64,000 nt of DNA from Gibbula magus (lineage: Eukaryota; Mollusca; Gastropoda; Trochida; Trochidae). A program made the position numbers and the translations under genes. Positions 1 through 9,999 of the stretch are shown here, piece after piece (within the stretch, counting starts at the first letter, position 1; each line of letters starts with the position of its first letter). The notes under the pieces were generated by a model. The model did no database searches. It had not been told where the DNA came from and saw only the letters and a list, made by a program, of their open reading frames with translations. The DNA is taken from positions 51,326,040-51,390,039 of the forward strand of contig OW388293.1 of NCBI GenBank assembly GCA_936450465.1, given 5' to 3'.

Positions 1-1995
1 TTTTCATCTTGCTCAACGTGAAATGCCCTTTACAGAATTTGTTGAGCTCTTGAGACTTCAAAGTGTGAATTTTGATGTAGACCTCATGACAAATTATGCC
101 AGTGACAAGCAGGCAAAAACATTTGTAGAATTTATTGCACAGGACATTACAGACACTATGATGCAAGACGTAAAAGGGGGATGCTATACAATATTGTGTG
201 ATGGTAGCACTGACAGTTCAGTGATAGAAGAAGAAATCATATACTTGAGATACATTGAACAGACAGAATGTAAACCAGTTACAAAGTTTTTGTGTGTCAT
301 GGGATTAGAGAAAGCGGATGCAGCAGGTATATACCAAGCAATTGAAAAAGCATTTGCAGAGATAGGTAACTTTCCTGATTGGAAAAAGAATGTTGTGTCG
401 TTTACATCAGATGGAGCCCCTGTGATGATGGGAAGAAAAGGGGGAGTGGCGGCAAAACTGAAAAACGATGTGCCTTACGTGATACCTATTCCATGTATTG
501 CTCACAGGCTGGAGTTGGCCATGAAAAATGCTGCAAAAAGTTTGTCTCTGGTGAATTCTCTTGAAAAGCTATTGGAGAATGTGTATAAATTCTATCACTA
601 TTCTCCATTAAACTGGAGTGGTCTACAGGAGACAGGGAATGCTCTCAACATCAAGGTGGTGAGGCCAGTAAACATCTATGGAACAAGGTGGGCTGGACAC
701 AGACACAGGGCTCTCAAGGCACTGAACACGGACTATGTTGCCATCTACACCCACTGTTCACAAGTTAGCCTAGCTAATAAAGGGGACACCAGTGCAAAAG
801 CAAGGTACATCTTGGATTGTTTGAAATCCCAAGAAATGGTTTTATTCATGCACTTCATGCTGTTTTATTTTGCTGTGTGTGCAATGTTGTCAGATGTGTT
901 CCAGAACAATGACACTTCTATTGATCTGATCCCAGTCAGGATGCATGCTGCCTGTGCAAAGCTGACAGAGACTGATGTTGACAAGATGGCTGCAGATTTC
1001 CTTCAGGAAGAGGTGGTTGATGGAACATACAGGACTGTACATTTTGAAAAGTCAAAGAAGAGAGGATCAGGCTCTACTACAGAAGCTGCTGTCATTAAAA
1101 GAGTGAAGACAGAGTTCAAAACACTTGCTCAAAACACAGCTGAAGCCTTGTTTGCTAGGATTGCAGAGTTTGAAGGAAATAGTGGTGTGATGGAAGCCTT
1201 CCACATTTTCTCTCCTGTTAGTTGGCCACAGAATAGAGAAGCTTTTGCTACTTTTGGGAGGGAGGAAATCATAACAATTACCAATCATTTCTCAGAATAC
1301 CTCATAAGGAAAGATATCTCAAAGGACACCTGCCTACTTGAAATGCCAGACCTGCTTTTGGAGGCTGCAGACCTGTTCAAGAGGACCCCTGACTGTACCT
1401 ATGTTGACCTCTGGTCCAAGTTGATCAAACAAGATAAACTGTACAAGAGATACACCAACATCCTTCCCCTTGTAGAGATATCTCTGGTGTTGGCAGTATC
1501 CTCTGCTGAATGTGAGAGAGGCTTCTCCATGATGAGCAGGGTGAAGACTGACTGGAGGTCTAGACTCAAGTCATGTACACTCTCACAGCTGATGACAGTA
1601 GCTCAGTGCAACACCCCCCTTGCTCAGTATGACCCCAAAGGGGCCATAGCAATGTGGATGACAGGGGGTAAGGGTGCAAGGCGATGGACCCCTGCATATG
1701 GCTCCAGAAAAGACTCAGCTTAACCAAACTTGAACTTGTTAATCAAACCAGTACCATCATTCAAGTTTTGAACAGAAATAGTGAGTGAATAATATAATTC
1801 ATTTCCACAATAACTGTACATGTAATGTACTGTAACTCTATTAAAAACAACAAATTCACTTAGGCAATTTTGCATCATTTATTGTTGTAATGTTATGCTC
1901 ATGTTCAGTGGCACACATAACCTGGTCAGGGCACACACAAATTTGATATTGGGTGCCTTAAGGCACACTGAGAAAAAAATACATTTCTATCCCTG
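1..1995 (+). mobile_element. hAT-type DNA transposon, 3' portion
   Basis: The segment holds the hAT-like frame and a short 3' non-coding tail. The tail ends in TATCCCTG at 1988-1995, which reads CAGGGATA from the other side, the usual start of a hAT terminal inverted repeat. The next 8 bases (1996-2003, GTTGATTT) would be the target duplication. The left end lies before the window, so neither the inverted repeat nor the duplication can be paired. The element boundary is therefore an inference. Confidence 0.5.
2..1723 (+). CDS. hAT-family transposase-like protein (ZNF862-like), 5' end missing
   Basis: The frame is open from the window edge, so the Met at base 23 is probably internal. About 573 codons remain and run without a break to TAA at 1721. 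Residues are numbered from that Met. An RNase H-like core is visible: CDGSTDSS near residue 59 and TSDGAPVMMG near 128 give the first two acidic positions, PCIAHRLEL near 157 is the Cys/His motif, and YGTRWAGH near 219 is the Trp motif. SSAECERGFSMMSRVKTDW near 497 is the hAT C-terminal dimerisation block with the third acidic residue. The layout matches the ZNF862-like/hAT proteins common in fish and molluscs, whose N-terminal zinc finger would lie upstream. It could be an active transposase or a host-adopted one. The intact frame shows only that it is not an old pseudogene. Confidence 0.8.
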   Translation, partial: FHLAQREMPFTEFVELLRLQSVNFDVDLMTNYASDKQAKTFVEFIAQDITDTMMQDVKGGCYTILCDGSTDSSVIEEEIIYLRYIEQTECKPVTKFLCVMGLEKADAAGIYQAIEKAFAEIGNFPDWKKNVVSFTSDGAPVMMGRKGGVAAKLKNDVPYVIPIPCIAHRLELAMKNAAKSLSLVNSLEKLLENVYKFYHYSPLNWSGLQETGNALNIKVVRPVNIYGTRWAGHRHRALKALNTDYVAIYTHCSQVSLANKGDTSAKARYILDCLKSQEMVLFMHFMLFYFAVCAMLSDVFQNNDTSIDLIPVRMHAACAKLTETDVDKMAADFLQEEVVDGTYRTVHFEKSKKRGSGSTTEAAVIKRVKTEFKTLAQNTAEALFARIAEFEGNSGVMEAFHIFSPVSWPQNREAFATFGREEIITITNHFSEYLIRKDISKDTCLLEMPDLLLEAADLFKRTPDCTYVDLWSKLIKQDKLYKRYTNILPLVEISLVLAVSSAECERGFSMMSRVKTDWRSRLKSCTLSQLMTVAQCNTPLAQYDPKGAIAMWMTGGKGARRWTPAYGSRKDSA

Positions 1996-2071
1996 GTTGA
2001 TTTCTGAAACATTTCTAGCAAAACCTTTTTTTAAATTGTAAAATGTTGATTCTATGATTTTAAATGTTCTT

Positions 2072-4620
2072 TAACCTTTAAAGGAAGGCCGAAATAAAAT
2101 ATTTTCTATTGAATTCTTAACTGCAATTGGTTCATTAGACTATTTTGTGAAAAATGAGACCAAACAAAAATCCATATGTTGTTCCTATATTAAACTAGAG
2201 CGGCTTAAAAACACCCAAAAACATCGTCTGCTTTTCACCCGTGACCAACAAACCAAAAATGGGGCGGGGCTTAGAGAGTTGGAAGATACCGGAAGTGACG
2301 TACGTGAAGGGACGGGGTGTAAACATTCGCTTACTATTTACAATGGCAAACACTGGGGAATCGGTCAGTTAATCTGTTATATCTACGCTTTGCAATGATG
2401 CCACATCGCTGTTCTGCTGTGTAATCTGTTCGAGTAATGTTAGTTATCAAGTTTCACTTTACAAATGCACCAAAATATCGTTATATATATCAAATCAAAT
2501 ATAATTGGTATAACTAGTGAGAGACGGTGGATTCATAGACGTTCGTAGACATAGGATAAATCAATGCTAATGATATATAAGATGACAAATAAAACCAAGA
2601 TATGATAATATGAACGAAGTACAGTTGAGACAACGAAATCAGATAGTCGGTGTTGTTGTTATTTTTTGTTAGAGATTGTTTAAAATAAAAAAACCAACGT
2701 GAGATAAGCACGCCGGCGAAGTAGACCCTATTGTAAGCCATCGACAATAAAAGCACTTCATAACATCCTGTTTTTAAACATTGTTAATCAACCGACAACC
2801 TAATTTACTAACTGTACATTACAAAAATCAAAATAACTCACCACATATTTTAAAACATCAAAAGAATAATACGTCTACGAATTCACCTACGAAAACATTG
2901 CATCCCAATGTTACATTTTACGATTTAGTTATCACTTATTACACATTAAAACATTCAGAATTTCATAGTTTATAAGATAATGTTTTCAATAAAATGTGTG
3001 ATTAATCAAATATAATCAAATAAACATCGTATTAAATTGACAATTCATCAAGAGTATCAATTAATGTAAGAAACTTACCTTATAAACGTATCCAAAAGGA
3101 CAATATGAATATCCAAATGCACATTAGACACAAAATGTTAACCTATAATTCCATCAATGACAGTACTTGGAAACAGAAGATGGTCAAATAATAACCCTCT
3201 TTCAGCAAAAGTCTTTTCGCAAATGGCAAGATAGAAAACCAAATAGTTATGATGATTTTACACTAAAAATAATTTCATTGAATTTCATTGGTACATTAGA
3301 TTTAAACAAGAGTTTTTATTGGATAACTTGATAGAGATATGCTCATTGGCTGACAATTTCTAGACTGAATGTCGCGTTAAGTGTATTGTGTGTCACCAAG
3401 ACAGGACGTTGGCAATAAACATGACATGCTGGTCACCGACTTGTGTTATATAATTGAGTCGGTCCAGTAAACTTGTTATCTGTACAAACATAATTACACT
3501 CCTTCCTTCTCACATACTCAGCTTCTTAATTGCGTAAACTAATGTGCTGTAACAACACTTCTCCCCTTTGATCTGGAAGAAACATCTATATGGTCCGCTA
3601 AACTGAGAATTGTGTGTTGATGTGCAGAAGTGACACATAAAAGCTATCAGACTATTAATTAAACCATTTCGTTTTCATTAACGATATGTTCATTAAAATG
3701 CTTCTGGTAACATAATTCTTTTATTCGATAATGTTCGTTGTCTATATCAATCTGTGTATTTGTTTAGCGTGCACAATAGAGCAATCTTCATGTAAATTTC
3801 ATTGAGCTTGTTGACCAATACAGTTCATTTATTTATTCATGAAAGTGAAGTGAAAATGGTTTGCATTCCTTTACATCATATATAGAATATTTTAATTGAC
3901 AAACTTAAAATACAGTAATCTTTTATATTAAATACAAAATGTTATTTATAAATCTGCAACGGTGTCTCGCTTGTTTGAACAGTCAATCGTTCAGTGTATA
4001 TGAAGTTATACCTACCATATATATTTATTTATTAATACATACAAAACAAAATTAACATGCCGATTATTCAACATACTTTGATCAATTGATGCTACTTAAT
4101 CTCTGTTCACCCGATTCCCACGATAATCTTCTTCCCTTGTTTCAGTGTCACTTGAACTGTCATACCTTCCCTTCTAGTTCCGCGATTAATTGCTACAAAC
4201 ATACTATACAAAAGCGCAGAATGCACTCTAATAAAGCACGCCCCGGTTGTTGTAACCATATAAAATCGCTAGTTGAATAGTTTAGTAATCCGTTTATCGA
4301 AAATTGGGGTTGTTTTGATGAAGTTTTCTGTCTTATATGAGCAGTTTAAAAGTGGGGAAAACGCGTTAAATTATGATTAGCGGCCATGTAGAGGCTCCTT
4401 CACGTACGTCACAGCCCGATACGCTTCAGTGACCACCCCCGCCCATTTTCATTCTGGTCGCCGGGGCTGAATTTGGCACTTTTAAAAAAAGCCATATATA
4501 AGTTATTTATGGGTCGATTTCAAAAATTTAAAATCTAGCAATTGTCAAATTGAAACCCCTTTTCAACGAATCCGAAAGTGACCATATGTCATTTCATCTA
4601 ACCTTTAAGCCAAGATCATA
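2072..4620. mobile_element. AT-rich element with long imperfect terminal inverted repeats
   Basis: The left part (about 2090-2310) read backwards resembles the right part (about 4390-4620). Both carry a 15-base match around ACGTACGT (2295-2309 and 4398-4412), a CCCCGCCC block and an AT-rich end near TTAAAGG. The right end recurs near 58540-58735, which shows that it is dispersed. Between the ends (2400-4380) there is no recognisable gene, only AT-rich sequence with small chance frames. Exact ends and superfamily are not established. Confidence 0.45.
2261..2308 (+). promoter_or_regulatory. GC box plus ETS/CRE-like cluster inside the repeat end
   Basis: GGGGCGGGGC (2261-2270) and CCGGAAGTGACG (2289-2300) followed by TACGTGA resemble Sp1 and composite ETS/CREB sites of housekeeping promoters. 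An ATG in a good context follows at 2343. The same cluster appears inverted at the other end of the repeat, so it is probably part of the mobile element. No host gene can be tied to it. Confidence 0.2.
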
Positions 4621-4632
4621 AAAGCTACTTTC
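4621..4632. repeat. Left target-site duplication of the LINE
   Basis: AAAGCTACTTTC is identical to 22468-22479, the other side of the 17.8-kb composite insertion. It lies next to the ATTG-type 3' tail of the minus-strand LINE, as expected for target-primed reverse transcription. Confidence 0.85.
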
Positions 4633-4735
4633 AATCAATCAATCTTTATTCATTTCGTAGTGGAGGCCATAGGCCCAGGCTACATTTTGGTTCAACAGAG
4701 CAATACATGCATGTGTATAAACGACAACGTAATGT
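4633..4735 (-). other. LINE 3' end
   Basis: Read on the minus strand, this piece ends with AATGAATAAAG followed by three ATTG-like units and then the target duplication. It is cut off from the LINE body by the DIRS insertion. The sequence on the far side (11527-11572) continues the same AT-rich 3' UTR after the reverse transcriptase stop. Confidence 0.65.
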
Positions 4736-4940
4736 ATAATAGTACGTTTTTGATTAAACGTAATTATTTATACTTACCTGTTGACTAGACCTACTTTGCC
4801 TTACCTCCCAAGGGTAATGCTATTTCAACCTTAATACAGACGAACTTGAAGAGTGGAGAAGGGGTGCGTAAAATCCCTTATCCAAGGGCCGGTAAGTCTA
4901 GATGGTCTCGTGACGTCACTACCTGTTCATATCACTCTCC
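4736..4940 (+). repeat. DIRS terminal inverted repeat, left (3') copy
   Basis: From 4782 (CTGTTGACTAGACC) to 4940 this matches the reverse complement of 11346-11505 almost base for base. The outer 45 bases (4736-4781) differ from the other end but match the internal complementary region. Confidence 0.85.
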
Positions 4941-4993
4941 GAAAGTCCCAAAGGCAAGACAGACCAAGTGGGGAGGATGGGAGGGCCTAGAGC

Positions 4994-5092
4994 GTAGGTC
5001 TAGTCAACAGGTAAGTATAAATAATTACGTTTAATCAAAAACGTACTATTATTTAAATACCTATCTGTTGACTAGACCTACTTTGCCTAGAA
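4994..5092. repeat. DIRS internal complementary region
   Basis: The first part is the reverse complement of the left outer end (around 4736-4797) and the second part is the reverse complement of the right outer end (around 11485-11526). They join at TACTATTATTTAAATAC. In DIRS elements this region templates closure of the circular intermediate, and its place just inside the 3' repeat is the standard one. Confidence 0.8.
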
Positions 5093-5384
5093 TCCCACCG
5101 CAAGGAGGCGGGTCAGTAGATACATGGTAGTGACGAGACCAGCGACTAGCCCTGAGTGTAAGCTAACCTACCAGTCCTCCACCCTGTTGTGAGGACAAGG
5201 CACAGCCCGGGAGATACCATCTCTACCGCTAAGCGGATCGAAGAGACAACCCTGCCACTCAACTTCCGATCAACACACCGCCCCCCAAACCCCAACAGGG
5301 AGGAGGGGTGTTAAAGCGAAGTTAAAGAAAAAACCAACAGACACGAGAGCTAGTAATGTAAACCATGTTTATTTACAATAAGTC
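5093..5384. other. DIRS 3' non-coding stretch
   Basis: This is sequence between the internal complementary region and the recombinase remnant, about 290 bases. It contains short C-rich and A-rich runs. I see no gene or structured site in it. Confidence 0.4.
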
Positions 5385-6235
5385 TCAAAAGCGTCTAAGA
5401 AGGATGACCCCTTCTTGGTCTGGTTGGGGGGACCACCTTCGTCTGCGCGAAGACCTAGGACCCAGCCTAGAGATGCCTTCAAGATCTGCTGTGGAGACAT
5501 CTCGTAGGTAATGGTAGGCGAAAACCTCTGATGAACGCCAAAAACACCCTGCCATGACATCCGAAAACGCGATGTTGCAGTGATAGGCCATTGTGGCTGA
5601 AACTGCTCGGATCTCATGAGGGATGGAACGCGAAGGCGGAGGCAGGTCAGCGGCCTTGTACGCATCAATGACTGCCGACCTTAGATACACCCCCCAACGC
5701 TCGCTTATCAAGCTCCTTGGTGCTCCTCGGTGAGTGAGGCAAGAAACAGACGACGCCTGCCATCCCTCAGCCTGCGGGTACGCTGCGTGTACACCCTCAA
5801 GGCTCTCAGAACCCAGAACCGTGATAGAGAACGTACGGTCAGCTTCATAAGCTGCCTGGTCCTTACAGACAAAGTCGGGAGCCAACTCAAGAGAGGTCGA
5901 TCCCCCCCTCCCTGACCTCATAACGTAGAAGGTCCGCCTGCAACGCATGGATTTCCGAAATCCGCGCTGCGGAGGCCATAGCCCCCAGAAAAAAAACCTT
6001 GCATGTGAGAGGGAGAAGGGACACGTCGGAGAGCGGTTCACGTATCGGAGCGAAGGTGGTTGAGCACAATGGCTAAGTCCCACTCAGGTGGACGAAGCCT
6101 GGACCTGCCGTCAACCAAACGGAAAGTTTTAATGAGGTCCTTGAGGACCGACACATCCAACCCTGGCGATCTCTTCCTGAGGACAGACAGGATAGCAGAC
6201 ATGTTGGTGTTGATTGATGGCTCGAGCCCACGACC
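5385..6235 (-). pseudogene. DIRS tyrosine recombinase, frameshifted
   Basis: Read in order on the minus strand, three frames together give a DIRS-type recombinase. An N-terminal piece has MSAILSVLRKRSPGLDVSVL, about 6140-6205. A middle piece contains ASAARISEIHAL, the box with the first catalytic Arg, near 5960. A C-terminal piece has PHEIR, the His-x-x-Arg motif near 5620, and FAYHYLRD with the candidate nucleophilic Tyr near 5515. The breaks fall near 6050 and in a 7-base C run at 5902-5908. The enzyme would integrate circular DIRS DNA. This copy cannot make it whole. Confidence 0.7.
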
Positions 6236-6279
6236 GCGAGACTAGGAGTCTCGCGCTCTACCGACTGAGCTAGCCCGAG
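6226..6279 (-). tRNA. tRNA-Lys-like fragment
   Basis: On the minus strand, GGGCTAGCTCAGTCGGTAG gives a D arm and A box. A 5-bp anticodon stem (CGAGA/TCTCG) encloses CTCCTAG, and GGGCTCGAGCC is a B box. The body resembles animal tRNA-Lys, but the anticodon reads CCT, and the 3' side of the T stem and acceptor stem are missing. It is therefore a pseudogene or SINE remnant. It lies exactly at the junction of two recombinase fragments. Confidence 0.5.
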
Positions 6280-6282
6280 ACC

Positions 6283-6780
6283 GCGATGTTACAGTGGTAA
6301 GCCATCGTGGCTGATACTGCACGGATCTCATGCGGGTTGGAACGCGAAGGAGGAGGCAGGTCAGTGGCCTTGTACGCATCAATGACCTCAGGTACACCCC
6401 CAACACTCGCTTATCTAGCCCTTGGGCTCTCCTAGGCGAGTGAGGCAAGACCAGCCTCAACAGCTGCCTGGTTTTGTAACAGTTCCAGACTTGTTGCAAA
6501 ATCCAAAACATGGGACGATGAACCAGTTCTTAAATAACAAACTGAAAGAATGCAAAGATTCAGAGGGGTGCCGAACAGGAGACACAACCCCCTGAAGACT
6601 GCCACGTTCCGTTGCCACTGCGCTTCCAGGAAGAGGTACCAGACCTACGAATGGCCGAAACATACTCCAGGAAGTCTGAAGACGAAAGAATGACACCCTC
6701 GTTACACAGGTCCTTGCACTTCATACAAGGCAAGACCTAACAGACTTCCTACCTCCGCAAATGTACAAAATGCAGAGTAC
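6283..6780 (-). pseudogene. Second, diverged DIRS fragment (recombinase C-terminal piece joined to gag N-terminal piece)
   Basis: 6283-6452 is a diverged duplicate of 5583-5750 and encodes the same NPHEIRAVSATMAYHC stretch. 6600-6775 duplicates the gag start region, with DFLEYVSAIRRS in place of EFHAYVSAIRKS and remains of the Cys-rich finger. Several frameshifts separate the pieces. It looks like part of another DIRS copy fused in by recombination. Confidence 0.55.
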
Positions 6781-6789
6781 GTAGTGACG

Positions 6790-7205
6790 CAAACACCGAG
6801 GTAGTAGAGTAACTAGGTGACTGATAGCCGAGTCACTGACGAGACCCTTGAGACACTACCAGGTGATTGACAACGAGTCACTGACGCATGTAAGCTAGGG
6901 GAGGTGAGTGAAACTCAAATCACTTAACAGATGAGTGACAGACGAGCCACTGACACGAGTAAGCTAGACGATGTGAGTGACAGGAGATACAGCCGAGTCA
7001 CTTAGTAGGTGAGTGACAGACGAGACACTGACGCGTGTAATCTAGACGAGGTGAGTGACAGTCGAGTCACTTAGTAGGCGAGTGACAGACGAGCCACTAA
7101 CGTGTGTAGTCTAGGCCAGGTGAGTGACGCTCAATTCACTTAACAGATGAGCGACAGGCGCGTCACTAACTTGCGTAAACTAGACGAAGTGAATGACACA
7201 CGAGT
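6790..7205. repeat. DIRS tandem array 1 (unit about 69 bp)
   Basis: GAGTGACAGACGAGTCACTG-like and GAGTGACAGTCGAGTCACTT-like halves alternate with a spacer containing GTAATCTAGACGAGGT. About five to six imperfect units are present. The same motif family continues at 7741-7900 and 10000-10060. Confidence 0.7.
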
Positions 7206-7516
7206 GAGTGAGTGAGTTGGGGTTTAACGCCACTTCCAAGAGTATTTCACTTATATCGCGGCTGCTAGTATTATGGCAGGGAGAAAGCCCGCAACGCCAT
7301 GTGGCTATGCACTGCGGTGAAACCTGCGAGCAGCGGCTGGAACTAGCGAACCATGGTTGGTATTACGCTGAAAATCAGAGTAGCATTGCAGCCAAACCTA
7401 ACTGCGTATAGAACAGTTCTCTACTGCAAACAAAGTTGCCGTGCCCCTGGCGGGATTCGAACCCCGGACCTTTTGATCTGAAGCCGAACGTGCTAACCAC
7501 AGCGCTATCCCGCCCC
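7206..7516 (-). mobile_element. tRNA-derived SINE
   Basis: A 16-bp direct repeat, TGAATGACACACGAGT, flanks it at 7190-7205 and 7517-7532. On the minus strand the 5' head has an A box (TAGCGCTGTGG, near 7502) and a perfect B box (GGTTCGAATCC, near 7458). An unrelated body of about 230 bp follows, and the 3' end is an (ACTC)n tail (7206-7220). It inserted into the DIRS tandem array, so it is younger than the DIRS. Confidence 0.85.
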
Positions 7517-7610
7517 TGAATGACACACGAGTCAATGACGCGAAACACCTACATAAGGTAGTGTAAGAACTAATTCCTGACACTAAGAAGCAACACTTCC
7601 GATAGCTTAA

Positions 7611-7740
7611 TTACTCCAAAAACACCAACACGCACTCGTCGCAACGAAAATCCTTCTCACACAAGTCCTTACACTTCCTAAACAGCAAGTGGGGATCCTT
7701 GATAGTGGACTTCCTATTCGTGCAGAAGGCAGAGTACATA
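7611..7740 (-). pseudogene. Duplicated gag N-terminal fragment of DIRS
   Basis: The frame begins MYSAFCTNRKSTIKDPHLL and keeps KCKDLCEKDFRCDEC, paralogous to the start of the intact gag at 9943, but it stops soon after. Flanking sequence (7540-7610) is also duplicated at 7905-8000, so gag 5' ends and leader sequence were copied together. Confidence 0.6.
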
Positions 7741-8149
7741 TTGAAGTAACAACGTGAGTGATAGTCAATCACTGACCCACGCGCGTGAGCTGATGAAGTG
7801 AGTGACAGGAGATTGACCCTCAATCAGTTAACACTAACGTGGGCGAGGTGAGTGACAGTAAGGTCACTTACTGACAGGCGCGTGGTGAATGACAGTCGAT
7901 TCACGACGCGAAACGCAAAGTCTTAGAGTAGTGTAAGAACGAAGTTCTGACATAGGAAGAAAACAACCCTTCTGATAGCTAATTACTCCAAAAACACCCA
8001 GAGTGTAAACTCTCGAAAACGTAGAACGAAAACGCTTAAGTGAAAACACGCAAGGCGAGACGAGAGAGACTATCGAAAGTGTTGAAGGCAGAGGCTCCGA
8101 ACCCGATACCGGGACGAGTGGAGGAGGGAGCAGAGGGGGTGACCACGAG

Positions 8150-9943
8150 TCACTTCCTCCACTTCTTTTGCGGGGTACGACCTCCGGCGCCAGGCCGGGG
8201 GGACTTGGGGGACTGACCCGTGGATCCACGGCCACGACCTCCCCGCCGAAAGTCCGTTTTCGCTTTCTTGGGGGAAGGTTGGCCACTGCCCTGGCCTTGC
8301 CCCTGACGAAAACTGGTCTGCGGACGCTTTGTTGTCGTTTGCCTCTGCGTGACGAGCCGATTAGTGAGGTCTTGCTGTTGGGCCTCCTGTCGTGCTCTCA
8401 AAACCTCCGGGATACGACCACCAAACAGAGTTTCAGCGTGAGCAGGGGCATGTCGAAGGAAGTTCTTATGATCGGGGTTGAGACCTGACCGGTAGAGGAA
8501 ATCGTCTCTGCGAAGCACTGTTATACTCGAAGAAATTCGCGACGCTGACAACATGATCTGCGCAAGGTCCGCAGCCACATCACCAAACGCTTTGAACAAC
8601 ACCGGGTCCCCCGCCTCCATGCCCGCCTGCTTAGCACAAGCCAGCATCGCCTGACATGTGAAAGCCACGTTGTTCCCCAAGCCTAACACCGAACGCGCCT
8701 CCCTGTCAAGATGAGAGAACTGTGCCTCAGACACGCGGTGAAGCAGGTTGGTGGTTAACAACCGGGATGCCCCCTGATCAAGGGGAGGCGGAACAAGCTG
8801 AAAAGGGACCGGATACAAGGGCAGACGCCGTCTGCGCTTGTCCGGCACCACCAAAGGCGGAAGCAGACGATTGGGCATCGCAGATGATACGACTTGCTCC
8901 ATATCCTCGGTGGCCTCCAACAGGAGCCTATGAGGTGGAAGGGCAAGACGCGCGGGAGGTACCTCGCCATCAGGGCCAAAGGAAGCCCTCCTGGCCGCCG
9001 ACGTGCGCGGACCCGTCACGCTGACTTGGCTAAGTGGAACGTCCGCGAACGAAGCCACTTCGGATAGCATAGCTATTGCGTCAACCACTGGAGGATCCTC
9101 CGACAACCCCGTACCCTCCGCCTCCGTTTCTATACTGATGAACGGAGGGTTCGACACGTCCACGTAGCGGGTGTCACGTTCCGGTGAGTCCGGCGAGGAG
9201 TCACGTAAGGGTGACATCACCGTGACACGCCGCGCAGGGGTGCGAGGGGTACGCGAAGGAGTCGCGGGTGAGGAGGCCCTAGCGGACGAGGAACGCGCAC
9301 CCTGAGGTACGTCATCCGCATAGGGCTCACACGGTTGCGTAGTCGTAGTGTGAGTGGGTAAGTTCCGCGGACCCAAACGCGCATTGAGCAAGGAAGAGAC
9401 CATATCCTTGACGGATGCCAGAAGGAGGGACGGATCGACCTTGTCGAACCTAGCCTTCTTGGACTTCTTCTTCTTGCTCTTGGGCTTAGTGGGTCCGCCC
9501 ACCTTAAGTCTAAGCGGAGACAACCGTTTGTCCGGCGAAGGAGGGGACAACGGGTGAGTCCGCGAACGAGAACCGGAACACGAGGGCGGAGGGGGGGAGC
9601 GTAACTTCGACCCCCCAGCGGGTTCGGACAGGTCCGATTCCCTGTCGAATTCATCCGCCCGTTCCGTGAGGACAATGTCTACATCCTCCACCGGAGACGG
9701 ATGACGAATGGGAGACAACTCCCTACGTTGAGCTGACGACGTACGCTTCTGTGACGCAGCCCTATCGGCCACCGACTTGCGTATGGCGGAAACGTACGCG
9801 TGGAACTCCGATTCGGAGAGAGGAGCGCACTCGTCGCAACGGTAATCCTCTTCGCAAAGGTCCTTGCACTTTCTACATAACAAGTGCGGATCCTTAGAGG
9901 CGGACTTCCTGCCTCCGCAGTTCGTGCAGAAGGCGGAGTACAT
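8150..9943 (-). CDS. DIRS Gag-like protein
   Basis: A 597-residue frame. I choose the Met at 9943 (MYSAFCTNCGG) because the same start is kept in the duplicate at 7611-7740. An in-frame Met 19 codons earlier also exists. The N-terminus carries a Cys-rich finger (CTNC, CRKCKDLC, RCDEC, residues 6-40). The centre is Ser/Pro-rich with a Lys-rich patch (PKSKKKKSKKARF, about residue 155). The C-terminus is basic and RGG-like (DFRRGGRGRG), suited to nucleic acid binding. It would package element RNA. Codon use is GC-rich, unlike the AT-rich surroundings. It is the only intact DIRS frame here. Confidence 0.65.
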   Translation of the reverse strand: MYSAFCTNCGGRKSASKDPHLLCRKCKDLCEEDYRCDECAPLSESEFHAYVSAIRKSVADRAASQKRTSSAQRRELSPIRHPSPVEDVDIVLTERADEFDRESDLSEPAGGSKLRSPPPPSCSGSRSRTHPLSPPSPDKRLSPLRLKVGGPTKPKSKKKKSKKARFDKVDPSLLLASVKDMVSSLLNARLGPRNLPTHTTTTQPCEPYADDVPQGARSSSARASSPATPSRTPRTPARRVTVMSPLRDSSPDSPERDTRYVDVSNPPFISIETEAEGTGLSEDPPVVDAIAMLSEVASFADVPLSQVSVTGPRTSAARRASFGPDGEVPPARLALPPHRLLLEATEDMEQVVSSAMPNRLLPPLVVPDKRRRRLPLYPVPFQLVPPPLDQGASRLLTTNLLHRVSEAQFSHLDREARSVLGLGNNVAFTCQAMLACAKQAGMEAGDPVLFKAFGDVAADLAQIMLSASRISSSITVLRRDDFLYRSGLNPDHKNFLRHAPAHAETLFGGRIPEVLRARQEAQQQDLTNRLVTQRQTTTKRPQTSFRQGQGQGSGQPSPKKAKTDFRRGGRGRGSTGQSPKSPRPGAGGRTPQKKWRK

Positions 9944-9999
9944 GGCGAACGGTAACGATAAAACACGTAACGTAAGCGAAGGTAGAGACAGTCGAGTCA

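Noticed and set aside
2261..2370. Promoter and first exon of MDN1 (GC box, ETS/CRE cluster, ATGGCAAACACTGG then GTCAGT)
   Set aside because: The cluster belongs to a repeat end that occurs elsewhere in the window, and no midasin N-terminal sequence follows in 2400-4620.
8168..9557. Plus-strand frames inside the DIRS gag region
   Set aside because: They are antisense shadows of a GC-rich coding region. The minus-strand frame has the Cys finger, the RGG tail and the element context.
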